The notes beneath the pieces are model-generated. The model was not told the DNA's origin. It ran no database searches and worked only from the letters and a program-made list of their open reading frames with translations. Position numbers and translations under genes: made by a program. Shown here one piece after another: positions 1 through 7,826 of a stretch of DNA of 64,000 bases. The DNA comes from Hansschlegelia plantiphila (GTDB lineage Bacteria; Pseudomonadota; Alphaproteobacteria; Rhizobiales; Methylopilaceae). The stretch's first letter is position 1. Every line of letters starts with the position of its first letter. The DNA lies in the NCBI RefSeq assembly GCF_027922265.1, contig NZ_BSFI01000023.1, positions 124,001 through 188,000 of the forward strand, read 5' to 3'.

Positions 1-1
1 G

Positions 2-727
2 GGCATGGTGTTCCAGGCCTTTGGCCTGCTCCCCCACCTGACCGTTCTGGAGAATGTCGCGTTTCCGTTGCAGGTGCAGGGCGTCGGGGAGGCCGAGCGG
101 CGCAAGCGGGCGCTCGAGATGGTCGGTCTCGTTGGTCTCGCCGGTCGCGAGGACGCGTATCCCCGTCAGCTCTCTGGCGGTCAGCAGCAGCGGGTCGGCA
201 TCGCGCGCTCTCTCGCCGTCGGGCCGGACCTCTGGTTCCTCGACGAGCCGTTCTCTGCGCTCGATCCGTTGATCCGCAAGCAGATGCAGGACGAGTTCCT
301 GCGGCTGCAGCGGACGCTCAGAAAGACGATCGTCTTCATCACCCACGATTTCCTCGAGGCCCTGAAGATCGCGGATCGCGTCGTCATCATGCGCGACGGC
401 CGCGTCGTACAGATCGGCCGTCCGGCCGACTTGGTGTTGAATCCGGCGGACGAGTACGTCGCGCGCTTCGTAGCCGACGTTCCGCTCCTGCGGGTCATCA
501 CCGCCGGAGACGTCGAGGAGCCGGTCGGCGGGGCTTGCGCGGCTCACGGGGGCGTCTCCCGCTCGACGCCGATCGAGGCCCTGCTCGCCAGGCTCGCCGA
601 CGTCGCGGCCGTTCCGATCACGGAAGACGGCGCGCTGGTCGGACAGGTGACCTCGGCCGGCGTCATGAAGGCGGTCGCCGCCGCCAGCGCGCGCGCCGAC
701 AGGGGCTGGACCGTTGAGCGTGCTTGA
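2..727 (+). CDS. Quaternary-amine ABC transporter ATPase (ProV/ChoV-like), 5' end cut by window edge
   Basis: This is the C-terminal 241 residues of an ATPase that powers uptake of glycine betaine, proline or choline-type osmolytes. The Walker A motif would lie before base 1. Visible are the Q-loop region (VFQAFGLLPHLTVLENV), the ABC signature LSGGQQQRVGIARSL, Walker B plus D-loop (LWFLDEPFSALD) and the H-loop (VFITHDFLEAL). A C-terminal segment (EALLARLADVAAVPITEDG onward) looks like a CBS-type regulatory tail, as in ProV. The end overlaps the next gene by 14 bases, so the two are translationally coupled. The quaternary-amine assignment relies on the tail and the partner permease; the exact substrate is not visible. 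Confidence 0.88.
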   Translation, partial: GMVFQAFGLLPHLTVLENVAFPLQVQGVGEAERRKRALEMVGLVGLAGREDAYPRQLSGGQQQRVGIARSLAVGPDLWFLDEPFSALDPLIRKQMQDEFLRLQRTLRKTIVFITHDFLEALKIADRVVIMRDGRVVQIGRPADLVLNPADEYVARFVADVPLLRVITAGDVEEPVGGACAAHGGVSRSTPIEALLARLADVAAVPITEDGALVGQVTSAGVMKAVAAASARADRGWTVERA

Positions 728-2807
728 CATAGGGCGCGGCGAAGCCGCGCCGATGCGATTGCGGCTCGAGCCGGCGGCTGTCGTCTGGATCTGCGTCGCT
801 CTCCTTATCCTGTGGTGCGAGACCGCAGGGGGCGGCGTCGCGGCCCTGCACGCGTTCCCCAAGGCATGGACGTTGCCCATTGCGACGTGGATCGGCGACG
901 CCGTGGCGGCGCTGATCGGTCCGACGCAAGGGTTCTTCCGGCAGATCACGGCGGCGCTTACGCTGCCGCTCTCGGCGCTTCAGGCGGTGCTCGGCGGCGC
1001 GCCTTGGGTGATCACGACCGCGGTCGCCGTATTGCTCGCCTTCAGGGCGAAGGGCGCGCGACTTGCAGCGTTCACGGCGGCGGTCGCAGCCTACGTCCTC
1101 GTCGGCGGCTATTGGGCGCCGACGATGAATACGCTGGCGGCGGTCGCGCTCGCCACGCCGATCGCAGTGCTCATCGGTTTTGGACTGGGCGTGATCGGCT
1201 ATCGCCACGCCGCGGCGCGACATGGGATCCTCGTGCTGCTCGACCTTATGCAGACGGTCCCGACCTTCGCTTATCTCATCCCGATCCTCGTACTGTTCGG
1301 CTTCGGGCCGGTGGTCGGGATCATTGCGAGCGCGATCTACGCGATCGGCCCTATGGCCAACAACACGATGCTCGGCCTCGCGCAGGTGCCGCTCGCTGTG
1401 CGCGAGGCCGGCGAAATGAGTGGGTGCACCAGGCGTCAGCTGTTCTGGCGGGTGGAGTTTCCCTCCGCGCGCAGCCAGTTGCTGGTCGGCGTCAACCAGA
1501 CCGTGATGGCGGTCTTCGCGATGGTGATCATCGCAGCCGTGATCGGCGGCGCCGACGATATCGGCTTCCGGGTCCTGCAGACGATGCGTCAGGCTCAGTT
1601 CGGACAAGGGCTGTTGAGCGGGCTCGTGATCGCGCTGCTCGCGATCGTCATCGACAGGACGACTGCCGGCTTCGCCGCCGCGAGCCGCGCGCCCGTCCGA
1701 CGGCTGTCCTCCCGGACGCTGACCGTCATCGCGTGCGCGCTCGCCGCGCTCTATGTCGCCGCGTGGCTGCAGCCCGCGCTCGACGCCTTCCCGACGGAGT
1801 GGACCTACAGTCCGGCGGAAGCGCTGAACCGGTGGCTCCTCGCCTTCGTCGCCCGCTTCGGCGACGTGATGATCGCCATCAAGAATTCAGCGATCTTCTT
1901 CCTGATGCTCCCGCTGCGCATCGGTCTCATCAAGGCGGTCAGTCCCTTCGGCTGGGGCTTCACGCTTACCCCGGCGATGATCGCCGGCTACTGGGCCGTC
2001 GCCACGATCGCCGCCGGCGCGGCCCTGCTGTTCGGCGGCCGCTGGCGCGCGGCCTTCGCGATCCTCGGCGTGGCCTGGATGCTGTTCCTCGGAACGACCG
2101 GCGTCGCATGGCCCGGCTTCGTGGCGGTCGTCGCGGCGCTCGCCTGGCAGGTCGGCGGGGCGCGGCTGGGAGCGTTCGCTCTCGCCGCCATGGCCTTCAT
2201 CGCGTTCAGCGGTTCGTGGGGCGACGCCATGCAGTCGCTCTATCTCTGCGCGCTCGCAGTCGTGATCTGCGTGGCCGTCGGCGGCGCGCTCGGCGTATGG
2301 GCCGCGGAGAACGATCACGTGTCGGCCTGCCTGCGCCCCGTGCTCGACACGCTTCAGACGATTCCGCAGTTCGTCCTGCTGATCCCCGTCCTGATGCTCT
2401 TCCAGGTCGGAGAGTTCACCGCCCTGATCGCGATCGTGATGTACGCGATCGTCCCGCCGATCCGCTACGTCGAGCACGGCGTCCGGAATGTCTCTCCGGA
2501 GGTGGTGGAGGCGTCCCGGCAGATGGGCTGCTCGCGGCTGCAGATCCTAAGACATGTCAAGCTCCCGATGGCGTTGCCGTCGATCATGCTCGGCCTGAAC
2601 CAGACGATCCTCGCTGCGCTCAGCATGCTCGCGATCGCGGCGCTCGTCGGCACGCAGGGGCTGGCTCAGGCGATCTATGTGGCGCTGTCCAAGGCCGACG
2701 TCGGAAAGGGACTGGTCGCGGGGCTTTCCATCGCGCTCATCGCCATGTTGTCCGACAGGATGTTGAAGGCCTGGAGCCGCCGCGCCCAGGAGGCTCTCGG
2801 GAGCTAG
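714..2807 (+). CDS. Two-domain quaternary-amine ABC permease (tandem ProW-like fusion)
   Basis: This 697-residue inner-membrane protein is about twice the length of a ProW/OpuAB permease because it carries two permease domains in tandem. Each half has the cytoplasmic EAA-type coupling loop: residues about 228-260 (EAGEMSGCTRRQLFWRVEF) and about 597-630 (EASRQMGCSRLQILRHVKL), both running into a GxNQT stretch. Hydrophobic segments occur throughout both halves. One polypeptide could therefore supply both membrane subunits for the upstream ATPase. The start taken here is TTG, which overlaps the ATPase gene; an ATG at 753 is an alternative. No periplasmic binding protein follows, so it may be encoded outside the window. 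Confidence 0.88.
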   Translation: MSVLDIGRGEAAPMRLRLEPAAVVWICVALLILWCETAGGGVAALHAFPKAWTLPIATWIGDAVAALIGPTQGFFRQITAALTLPLSALQAVLGGAPWVITTAVAVLLAFRAKGARLAAFTAAVAAYVLVGGYWAPTMNTLAAVALATPIAVLIGFGLGVIGYRHAAARHGILVLLDLMQTVPTFAYLIPILVLFGFGPVVGIIASAIYAIGPMANNTMLGLAQVPLAVREAGEMSGCTRRQLFWRVEFPSARSQLLVGVNQTVMAVFAMVIIAAVIGGADDIGFRVLQTMRQAQFGQGLLSGLVIALLAIVIDRTTAGFAAASRAPVRRLSSRTLTVIACALAALYVAAWLQPALDAFPTEWTYSPAEALNRWLLAFVARFGDVMIAIKNSAIFFLMLPLRIGLIKAVSPFGWGFTLTPAMIAGYWAVATIAAGAALLFGGRWRAAFAILGVAWMLFLGTTGVAWPGFVAVVAALAWQVGGARLGAFALAAMAFIAFSGSWGDAMQSLYLCALAVVICVAVGGALGVWAAENDHVSACLRPVLDTLQTIPQFVLLIPVLMLFQVGEFTALIAIVMYAIVPPIRYVEHGVRNVSPEVVEASRQMGCSRLQILRHVKLPMALPSIMLGLNQTILAALSMLAIAALVGTQGLAQAIYVALSKADVGKGLVAGLSIALIAMLSDRMLKAWSRRAQEALGS

Positions 2808-3485
2808 TTCCGGGAAATGGCGGGGTGGAACGATGTGGAACGCTCCGCGGGAATGACCCGCCCCGATAATGAGTAGAGGCGAGGAGAATCGCCTCGGGGG
2901 CGCTGATCGTCTTGCGCCGTTATAGATCGACGACGCCGAACACCCTCCGCGATGCTGCAGTTCAACGCCGAGCCGATTCTCTCCCCACGATTGCAGTGAC
3001 TCGCTGCACGCCCCGCGCAGCCGCCGGGCGGCGCTCCGCCGCCGCTCGAATAGTATTATCTCTTACGTCGTCTGAAATTAATCTTCAGATTCGAAGGGGA
3101 TAAAGGATATTAAGTAATAATATGCCGAAAGAAATAAATATTGAAAATGTAGTATTTATTGAAAGTTGTTCAGGGGGGCTCGTTTCGGAAGGCGCAAGAC
3201 TGAAGCAGTCGCGACGATCATCCGCGTGGGGTGGCGGATAGGAACAGTCTGATCTGGCGTCATTTCGGTTGTTTGTCCCCGAGGGCGCGGCCGGTGGCTC
3301 TCATGCGCCCCGTATAGGAGAGCGTCCCTTCCGCGCCTGCCAGTTTATCCCGGCGGAATTGGAAGGTTTGCCATTGATTAAGCTTCGAGCGTAGGCGCCC
3401 GTTGCAAAGCCTCCAGAAAACGGCGGCACGAGCGCCGCCTGAAATGGCGACGCTCGATAAACAAACGTATCAGGGAGAATACGCA
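2808..3485. other. 678-bp intergenic region with an AT-rich island
   Basis: I see no convincing gene here. A weak hairpin (GAGGCG 2876-2881 with CGCCTC 2890-2895) may help end the permease transcript. Bases about 3050-3180 are markedly AT-rich compared with everything around them. A 39-codon reading frame at 3122-3241 uses AT-rich codons at its start, but its nearest Shine-Dalgarno-like AGGA is about 12 bases away, so it is not called as a gene. The rest is leader sequence for the EF-hand gene. Confidence 0.5.
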
Positions 3486-3788
3486 ATGACCAAGACCTTG
3501 GTCGCTTTCGTTTCGGCTGTGCTGCTTTCGGGAACGGCCGCCGTCGCCGCCGACTGGCCTGCCTTCTCATCCCTCGACACCGATGGCAGCGGCCGCATCA
3601 GCCGCGTGGAGTGGGCGAAGACCGTCGGGACCCTGAAGATTGATCCGGCGCCGACCTTCGACGCGATGGATATGGACAATAACAATGGCATAGACGAGGA
3701 CGAGTGGATCGTGGCGGAAAAGACGACGAAGGGTTATACCGAACGATGCAGGGAAGCCACGAAGTCATGGTGTAAGGACGCGAAATAA
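3486..3788 (+). CDS. Small exported EF-hand calcium-binding protein
   Basis: This 100-residue protein has an N-terminal signal peptide (MTKTLVAFVSAVLLSGTAA, likely cleaved after AVAA near residue 21), so it is probably periplasmic. Two canonical 12-residue EF-hand loops are visible: DTDGSGRISRVE (acidic or polar ligands at 1, 3, 5 and Glu at 12) and DMDNNNGIDEDE (1, 3, 5, 9, 12). The ATG at 3486 is chosen over upstream starts because it begins the signal peptide and follows a purine-rich AGGGAG. Two Cys (YTERCREATKSWC) near the C-terminus could form a disulfide. Role: calcium binding or buffering; no partner is evident. Confidence 0.82.
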   Translation: MTKTLVAFVSAVLLSGTAAVAADWPAFSSLDTDGSGRISRVEWAKTVGTLKIDPAPTFDAMDMDNNNGIDEDEWIVAEKTTKGYTERCREATKSWCKDAK

Positions 3789-3814
3789 GTCCTTCACGGA
3801 ATGCAAAATCATGT

Positions 3815-3848
3815 CCCGAAGCCCGGTGGGGAGCCGCCGGGCTTCGGG
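3815..3848. terminator. Strong hairpin after EF-hand gene
   Basis: A perfect 12-bp stem (CCCGAAGCCCGG / CCGGGCTTCGGG) with a 10-base loop lies 27 bases after the EF-hand stop codon. There is no run of T on either side, so termination is probable but not certain. Confidence 0.55.
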
Positions 3849-4047
3849 CGACGTATTTCATGGCCTGACGCGATCTCAACGTGCGACATCGGCCTGCTAG
3901 GCAAAAGAGGTCTTTGACAGCAGCTTACTGCTCGACGACGACGGAATGGTCTCGAAGACTGCGCGCGCACGCGGTCACACCGAGCCCAAGAGTTCGGGCG
4001 CAGGACCGGCGAGCTGGGCGGCGCGCCCGATCCGGAAAGCCAGCCGA

Positions 4048-4362
4048 TCAAAGGGTCGAGCTCCATTTGAGCTCTACATCCTTGGCCAGTCCCGAGAGCT
4101 GCTCGATCTTCGCCTCCAATCGGGGCACGATGCGCGACCGGATGACCTGCGCGAGCCTGAGTTCGATCTCCCGGCTGATCCGCCGCTGGTCGTTGACCAT
4201 GGCGTGCACCAGCGGCCGCGAGATTTTGAGCTCCTTGGCCAGCGCGCTGTGATAGCGGTCGCCGAACAGGGCGACGCCTGCGAGATGGAGGCGCTGCGCC
4301 GCAGCGGTCCGGGTTGGAGCAGCGTCGGGCGGTTGGAGAGCGTCGAGATCGATTGTCGTCAT
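4048..4362 (-). CDS. Small helix-turn-helix protein at the end of the ssu operon
   Basis: This 104-residue protein has a predicted helix-turn-helix around residues 38-62 (SALAKELKISRPLVHAMVN), followed by a basic amphipathic region (RRISREIELRLAQVIRSR) and a helical tail. It starts 18 bases after the ssuB stop on the same strand, so it is likely co-transcribed with the sulfonate importer. I do not recognise a named family. DNA binding is inferred from the HTH-like pattern only; the target is unknown, though autoregulation of the ssu operon is a reasonable idea. Confidence 0.6.
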   Translation of the reverse strand: MTTIDLDALQPPDAAPTRTAAAQRLHLAGVALFGDRYHSALAKELKISRPLVHAMVNDQRRISREIELRLAQVIRSRIVPRLEAKIEQLSGLAKDVELKWSSTL

Positions 4363-4380
4363 GGGGCGAAGCTGGTCGGC

Positions 4381-5154
4381 TCAGGCGGCGGCGGGTTTCG
4401 GCAGGCTGCGCCGGACTGCGTTGCGGTCGATCGCGCGGTCCAGCGACGCCGCGACGGACCGCGCGACGGCTTCGAGCGCGGCCGAGCGCCTCTCGCGCGG
4501 CCGGGGCAGGTCGACCGCGACCTGCTCGAACACGCGGCCGGGGCGCGACGACATCACGACGATCTCGTCGGCGAGCAGCACAGCTTCCTCGACGTCATGG
4601 GTGACCAGCACCAGCGTCGCCCGGAACGCCGCCCATAGCTCGAGCAGATGGTCCTGAAGATCGGCGCGGGTGATGGCGTCGAGCGCTGAGAACGGCTCGT
4701 CGAGCAAAAGAACCTTCGGCCGCACCACGAGCGCGCGGGCGAGCGCAGCCCGCTGGGCCTGGCCTCCGGAGAGCTGACGCGGCCAGACCTCGGCCTTGTC
4801 GAGCAGCCCGACCCGCTCCAGCGCCTCGTCGACCAGCGCCCTGCGTTCGGCGTCCGGCCGCCCCTCCAGCCCGAAGCCGACATTCCCGCGCACGGTAAGC
4901 CAGGGCAGAAGGCGGGGCTCCTGGAAGACCAGACCGATCTCCTCGCGGGGACCGATGATGCGGCTTCCGTCGAGCAGGGCTTCTCCGCTCGTCGGAGAGT
5001 CGAGGCCTGCGATCGCGCGCAGCAGCGTGCTCTTGCCGCAGCCCGAGCCCCCGACGATCGCGAGAATGCGCCCCTCGCTGACCGACAGCGAGACGTTGGA
5101 CAGCGCCTGTTGGCCGGCGCCGAAGGTCTTGGAGACCTGCTTCAGCGTCAGCAT
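4381..5154 (-). CDS. ssuB: Aliphatic sulfonate/nitrate/taurine-type ABC transporter ATPase
   Basis: This 257-residue ATPase drives uptake by the SsuC permease encoded just upstream. All motifs are present: Walker A GGSGCGKST near residues 37-45, Q-loop VFQEPRLLPWL, signature LSGGQAQRAALARAL, Walker B LLLDEPFSALD and H-loop LVTHDVEEAV. The internal ATG at 5154 is chosen because it overlaps the ssuC stop by one base (TGATG) and begins the conserved MLTLKQVSKTF; the reading frame upstream of it is antisense noise over ssuC. The SsuB/TauB/NrtD family cannot be split by eye. Sulfonate is favoured by the island around it. Confidence 0.9.
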   Translation of the reverse strand: MLTLKQVSKTFGAGQQALSNVSLSVSEGRILAIVGGSGCGKSTLLRAIAGLDSPTSGEALLDGSRIIGPREEIGLVFQEPRLLPWLTVRGNVGFGLEGRPDAERRALVDEALERVGLLDKAEVWPRQLSGGQAQRAALARALVVRPKVLLLDEPFSALDAITRADLQDHLLELWAAFRATLVLVTHDVEEAVLLADEIVVMSSRPGRVFEQVAVDLPRPRERRSAALEAVARSVAASLDRAIDRNAVRRSLPKPAAA

Positions 5155-5999
5155 CAGGAGAGCCCCTGTTCCGCGACGGTGTCCTGCCAGCGCAGGAGGG
5201 GCGCCGATACGCTCACCAGCAGGCCGTCGGTGAGCTTGCCGAGGCACGCGAAGATCAGGATGGCGGCGATGATCTGGTCGGGCTTGCCGAGTTGCTGGCC
5301 GTCGACCAGCAGGTAGCCGAGCCCTTCCGAGGCCCCCATGAATTCGGCCGCGACCACGAACATCCACCCGAGCCCAAGGCCCGTCCGCAGAGCGAGCGCG
5401 TATGCCGGCAGGATGGCGGGCAGCAGGATACGGCGCACCAGCGCGAACCGCCCGAGCCTGAAGATGCGCCCGACCTCGATGGTCTTCCGGTCGACGGAGG
5501 CGATCGCGCCAAGCACGCCGAGATAGACGGGAAAGAACACACCGACGGAAATGAGCGCGATCTTCGACGGCTCGAAGATGCCGAGCCACAGGATGAACAG
5601 CGGCACCCAGGCGATCGACGGCACGGAGCGGAGACCCTGGATGGTCGGATCGACGATCTGCCTGACCAGGACCGACGCGCCTGCGAGGGCGCCCAGCGTG
5701 GTGCCGGAGATCACGCCGAGGCCGAAGCCGGCGGCGACCCGCCAGACCGTCGCCCAGATGTGAAGCGGCAGGTCCCCCGATCGCCAGAGCTCGACGATCG
5801 TGATCGCGATCCGGCTCGGAGGCGCGACCAGCCGACCGTTGGCGAGCCCCGAACGCACCGCGGCTTCCCAAAGCAATGCAAGCCCGACGGGGAGCGCGAA
5901 GCCGATGAGGGGGCGGCCCCATCCACCGCTCCTGCGCCGCAGGGGGAGGGCGTCTCCCACGGCTGGCGCGCGGGCGTCCGGATGCTCGATCGCGGTCAA
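5154..5999 (-). CDS. ssuC: Sulfonate-type ABC transporter permease
   Basis: This 281-residue inner-membrane permease of the SsuC/TauC/NrtB family has a short cytoplasmic N-terminus, then about six hydrophobic helices. The ATPase-coupling loop is visible around RRILLPAILPAYALALRTG. It lies 13 bases after the binding-protein gene and overlaps ssuB by one base, so the three form one operon in the order ssuA-ssuC-ssuB. Substrate identity (sulfonates versus taurine or nitrate) is inferred from the neighbouring flavin monooxygenases. Confidence 0.88.
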   Translation of the reverse strand: MTAIEHPDARAPAVGDALPLRRRSGGWGRPLIGFALPVGLALLWEAAVRSGLANGRLVAPPSRIAITIVELWRSGDLPLHIWATVWRVAAGFGLGVISGTTLGALAGASVLVRQIVDPTIQGLRSVPSIAWVPLFILWLGIFEPSKIALISVGVFFPVYLGVLGAIASVDRKTIEVGRIFRLGRFALVRRILLPAILPAYALALRTGLGLGWMFVVAAEFMGASEGLGYLLVDGQQLGKPDQIIAAILIFACLGKLTDGLLVSVSAPLLRWQDTVAEQGLS

Positions 6000-6012
6000 G
6001 TCTGCGACGCCG

Positions 6013-6981
6013 TCAGTTTGTGAGCTTGGCGTCGAAGCGCCGATCGATCAGGGCGTCTGTCGTCGCCTTGACGTCGGTGTCGGCCGGAATGACGCCGGCC
6101 TGGGCCAGCGCCTCGCCGGCGGCTACGACCGTCGCGGTTTCAGCGTCGCCAAGCGGGGTATAGGCGAGCTGGGTCCGCTCGAGCTGCCGCGCGATGACGT
6201 CCTCGGGCAGTTTCGCCGCCTTGGCGAGGAGGGCGCGGGTCTCATCGGGATGGTCGAGCGCCCATTGGCGGGCCTTGGCGTAGGCGGCGAGCACGGCGTC
6301 GACGAGGGCGGGATTTTCTTTTGCGAAGTCTTCGCGGACGTTGAGAGCGCCCCAGCTGTTGAGCGAGGGGTCTCGGTAGAACAGCTTGGCGCCGTCCTGC
6401 AGTTCGGCGGAGGCCATGATCGGGTCGAGCCCGGCCCAGGCGTCGACGTCGCCGCGCTGGAGCGCGAGCCGGCCGTCGCCGTGCTGCAGAAGCACCAGCT
6501 TGACCTCGGACGCCGGGATGTTCTCGCGCGCCAGCGCGCGGATGAGGAAGATGTGCGGGTCGGTGCCGCGCGTGACGGCGACGCGCTTGCCGCGCAGGTC
6601 CGCGATCGTCTCGACGCCCGCGCCGGGCTTGGTCACGAGCGCCGTCCACTCCGCCTTGGAGTAGACATAGACCGACTTGATCGGGTTGCCGTTGACGCGC
6701 GCGATCAGCGCTGCGGCGGAGGCGGAGGAGCCAAAGTCGAGCGAACCCGCATTCAGGAATTCAAGCGCCTTGTTGGAGCCGAGCGACTGCACCCAGCGGA
6801 CGCCGATCCCATCTTTCTCCAGCGCCTTTTCAAGGAAGCCCTCTTCCTTCAACACAACGCTCACGGGGCTGTAGGTCGCCCAGTCCAACCGGATCTCGCT
6901 CGGCGCAGCGCGCGCGCCTAGAGCGCCAAGAGAGGCGAGGGCGATGCCGATCGCGAGCGCCTGACGACGAAGCAGCAGCAT
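6013..6981 (-). CDS. ssuA: Sulfonate-type periplasmic substrate-binding protein (SsuA/THI5-like)
   Basis: This 322-residue protein has an N-terminal export signal (MLLLRRQALAIGIALAS, cleavage likely after ARA). It belongs to the SsuA/TauA/NMT1 type: RLDWATYSPVSVVLKEEG near the N-terminus, then a ligand-site region (SLDFGSSASAAALIA) and GKRVAVTRGTDPHIFLIRA. It should capture sulfonates in the periplasm and deliver them to SsuC. The ATG at 6981 is preferred over one 48 bases upstream because it begins the signal peptide and is preceded by GGAG at a sensible distance. It is the first gene of ssuA-ssuC-ssuB-HTH, with an AT-rich promoter region upstream. Confidence 0.87.
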   Translation of the reverse strand: MLLLRRQALAIGIALASLGALGARAAPSEIRLDWATYSPVSVVLKEEGFLEKALEKDGIGVRWVQSLGSNKALEFLNAGSLDFGSSASAAALIARVNGNPIKSVYVYSKAEWTALVTKPGAGVETIADLRGKRVAVTRGTDPHIFLIRALARENIPASEVKLVLLQHGDGRLALQRGDVDAWAGLDPIMASAELQDGAKLFYRDPSLNSWGALNVREDFAKENPALVDAVLAAYAKARQWALDHPDETRALLAKAAKLPEDVIARQLERTQLAYTPLGDAETATVVAAGEALAQAGVIPADTDVKATTDALIDRRFDAKLTN

Positions 6982-7035
6982 TGGGGGGTCTCCGGCAAGG
7001 CGCGAAGATGATGACGGTCGCGCAGCCATAAATTG

Positions 7036-7046
7036 ATAAAGTCTAT
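7036..7046. promoter_or_regulatory. Candidate operator upstream of ssuA
   Basis: ATAAA-G-TCTAT differs by one base from the palindrome ATAGA-N-TCTAT found at 27419-27429. It lies in the AT-rich 5' region of the ssu operon, just below a TTGACT (minus strand). Binding by a regulator, for example the adjacent Rrf2 protein, is a hypothesis. Confidence 0.35.
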
Positions 7047-7109
7047 AAACTAAGTCAACTCTAAAGAAAGCGAGCCTTCGCCGAGCTCACCCTCAGCGGG
7101 TGGGCGGCG

Positions 7110-7559
7110 TCAGATTTCGTAGACGAAGCTTGAGATGTCGTCGGAGCCGAGGTCCCGCATCTCGGCGAGCGTTCGGGTGTCGAGAACGCTCGCAATCGCT
7201 TCCCGGACGTCCAGCATGACCAGTCGCACCTCGCAGCGCTGCAGATCGTCACAATCCTGGCAGGGCGAGAAGGCGGACCGGCTGGCGCAGGCGATCGGCG
7301 CCAGCGGGCCGTCCAGCACCCGCAGGATCGATCCGACGGCGATGCCTTCTGGCGGGCCAGCGAGCATGTACCCTCCCGCCTTGCCCTTTTTACTGGTGAG
7401 CATGCCGGCGTTACGGAGTTCGCCGAGGATCGCGTCGAGGAATTTCTTCGGGATGCCGTTTCGAACCGCGATATCCGCCACGAAGGCCGAGGCTCCGCGC
7501 GGCAGCCGCGCGAGATGCACCATCGCCTTCAATCCGTATTTGGCTTTCTTGGTCAGCAT
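7110..7559 (-). CDS. Rrf2-family transcriptional regulator with four C-terminal cysteines
   Basis: This 149-residue regulator has the Rrf2 winged helix at the N-terminus (MLTKKAKYGLKAMVHLARL, then FVADIAVRNGIPKKFLDAIL) and the conserved wing segment (KKGKAGGYMLAGPPE). The C-terminal part has cysteines spaced C-x8-C-x2-C-x5-C (CASRSAFSPCQDCDDLQRC). Family members such as IscR and NsrR bind Fe-S clusters through Cys in this region, so a cluster- or redox-responsive role is plausible; CymR-type Rrf2 proteins control sulfur metabolism. The start at 7559 begins the usual Rrf2 N-terminus; ATG at 7571 and a longer start at 7622 are possible. It lies just upstream of the ssu operon on the same strand. 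Confidence 0.85.
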   Translation of the reverse strand: MLTKKAKYGLKAMVHLARLPRGASAFVADIAVRNGIPKKFLDAILGELRNAGMLTSKKGKAGGYMLAGPPEGIAVGSILRVLDGPLAPIACASRSAFSPCQDCDDLQRCEVRLVMLDVREAIASVLDTRTLAEMRDLGSDDISSFVYEI

Positions 7560-7740
7560 GAAGCGGTCCATGAACGACGTGTGAGCCCGCGGACGATTGA
7601 GAACCGCCTTGCCTGCAGTCAAGACAATATATTCATTTGATCGTTTATATCAAGATTGAGCCAGAGGGATTGCTTCTGCCGGTTAAGGTCAGGCCAATCA
7701 CCGCCCGTCGGGATCGGCGGGAGTCCAACGTCATCGCCGT

Positions 7741-7770
7741 CGCCCGGGGAGGGCCACTCATCCCCGGGCG
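7741..7770. terminator. Hairpin between porin and rrf2 genes
   Basis: A perfect 10-bp stem (CGCCCGGGGA / TCCCCGGGCG) with a 10-base loop lies 57 bases downstream of the porin gene stop on the minus strand. There is no U-tract; it could end the porin transcript or isolate rrf2. Confidence 0.5.
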
Positions 7771-7826
7771 TGTCGCGAAGGCGTTCCTTGGGCCCCCGAA
7801 AGGCTCGGGATCGCCATGTAAGACCC

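Noticed and set aside
663..1607. Long minus-strand frame (314 codons) opposite the ProW-like permease
   Set aside because: It is rich in Arg, Asp and His in a repeating pattern typical of the antisense of GC-rich genes, and a recognised permease lies opposite.
812..2869. Long plus-strand frame (685 codons) inside the permease gene
   Set aside because: Arg/Gly/Asp-rich shadow frame; the permease frame has clear membrane segments and motifs.
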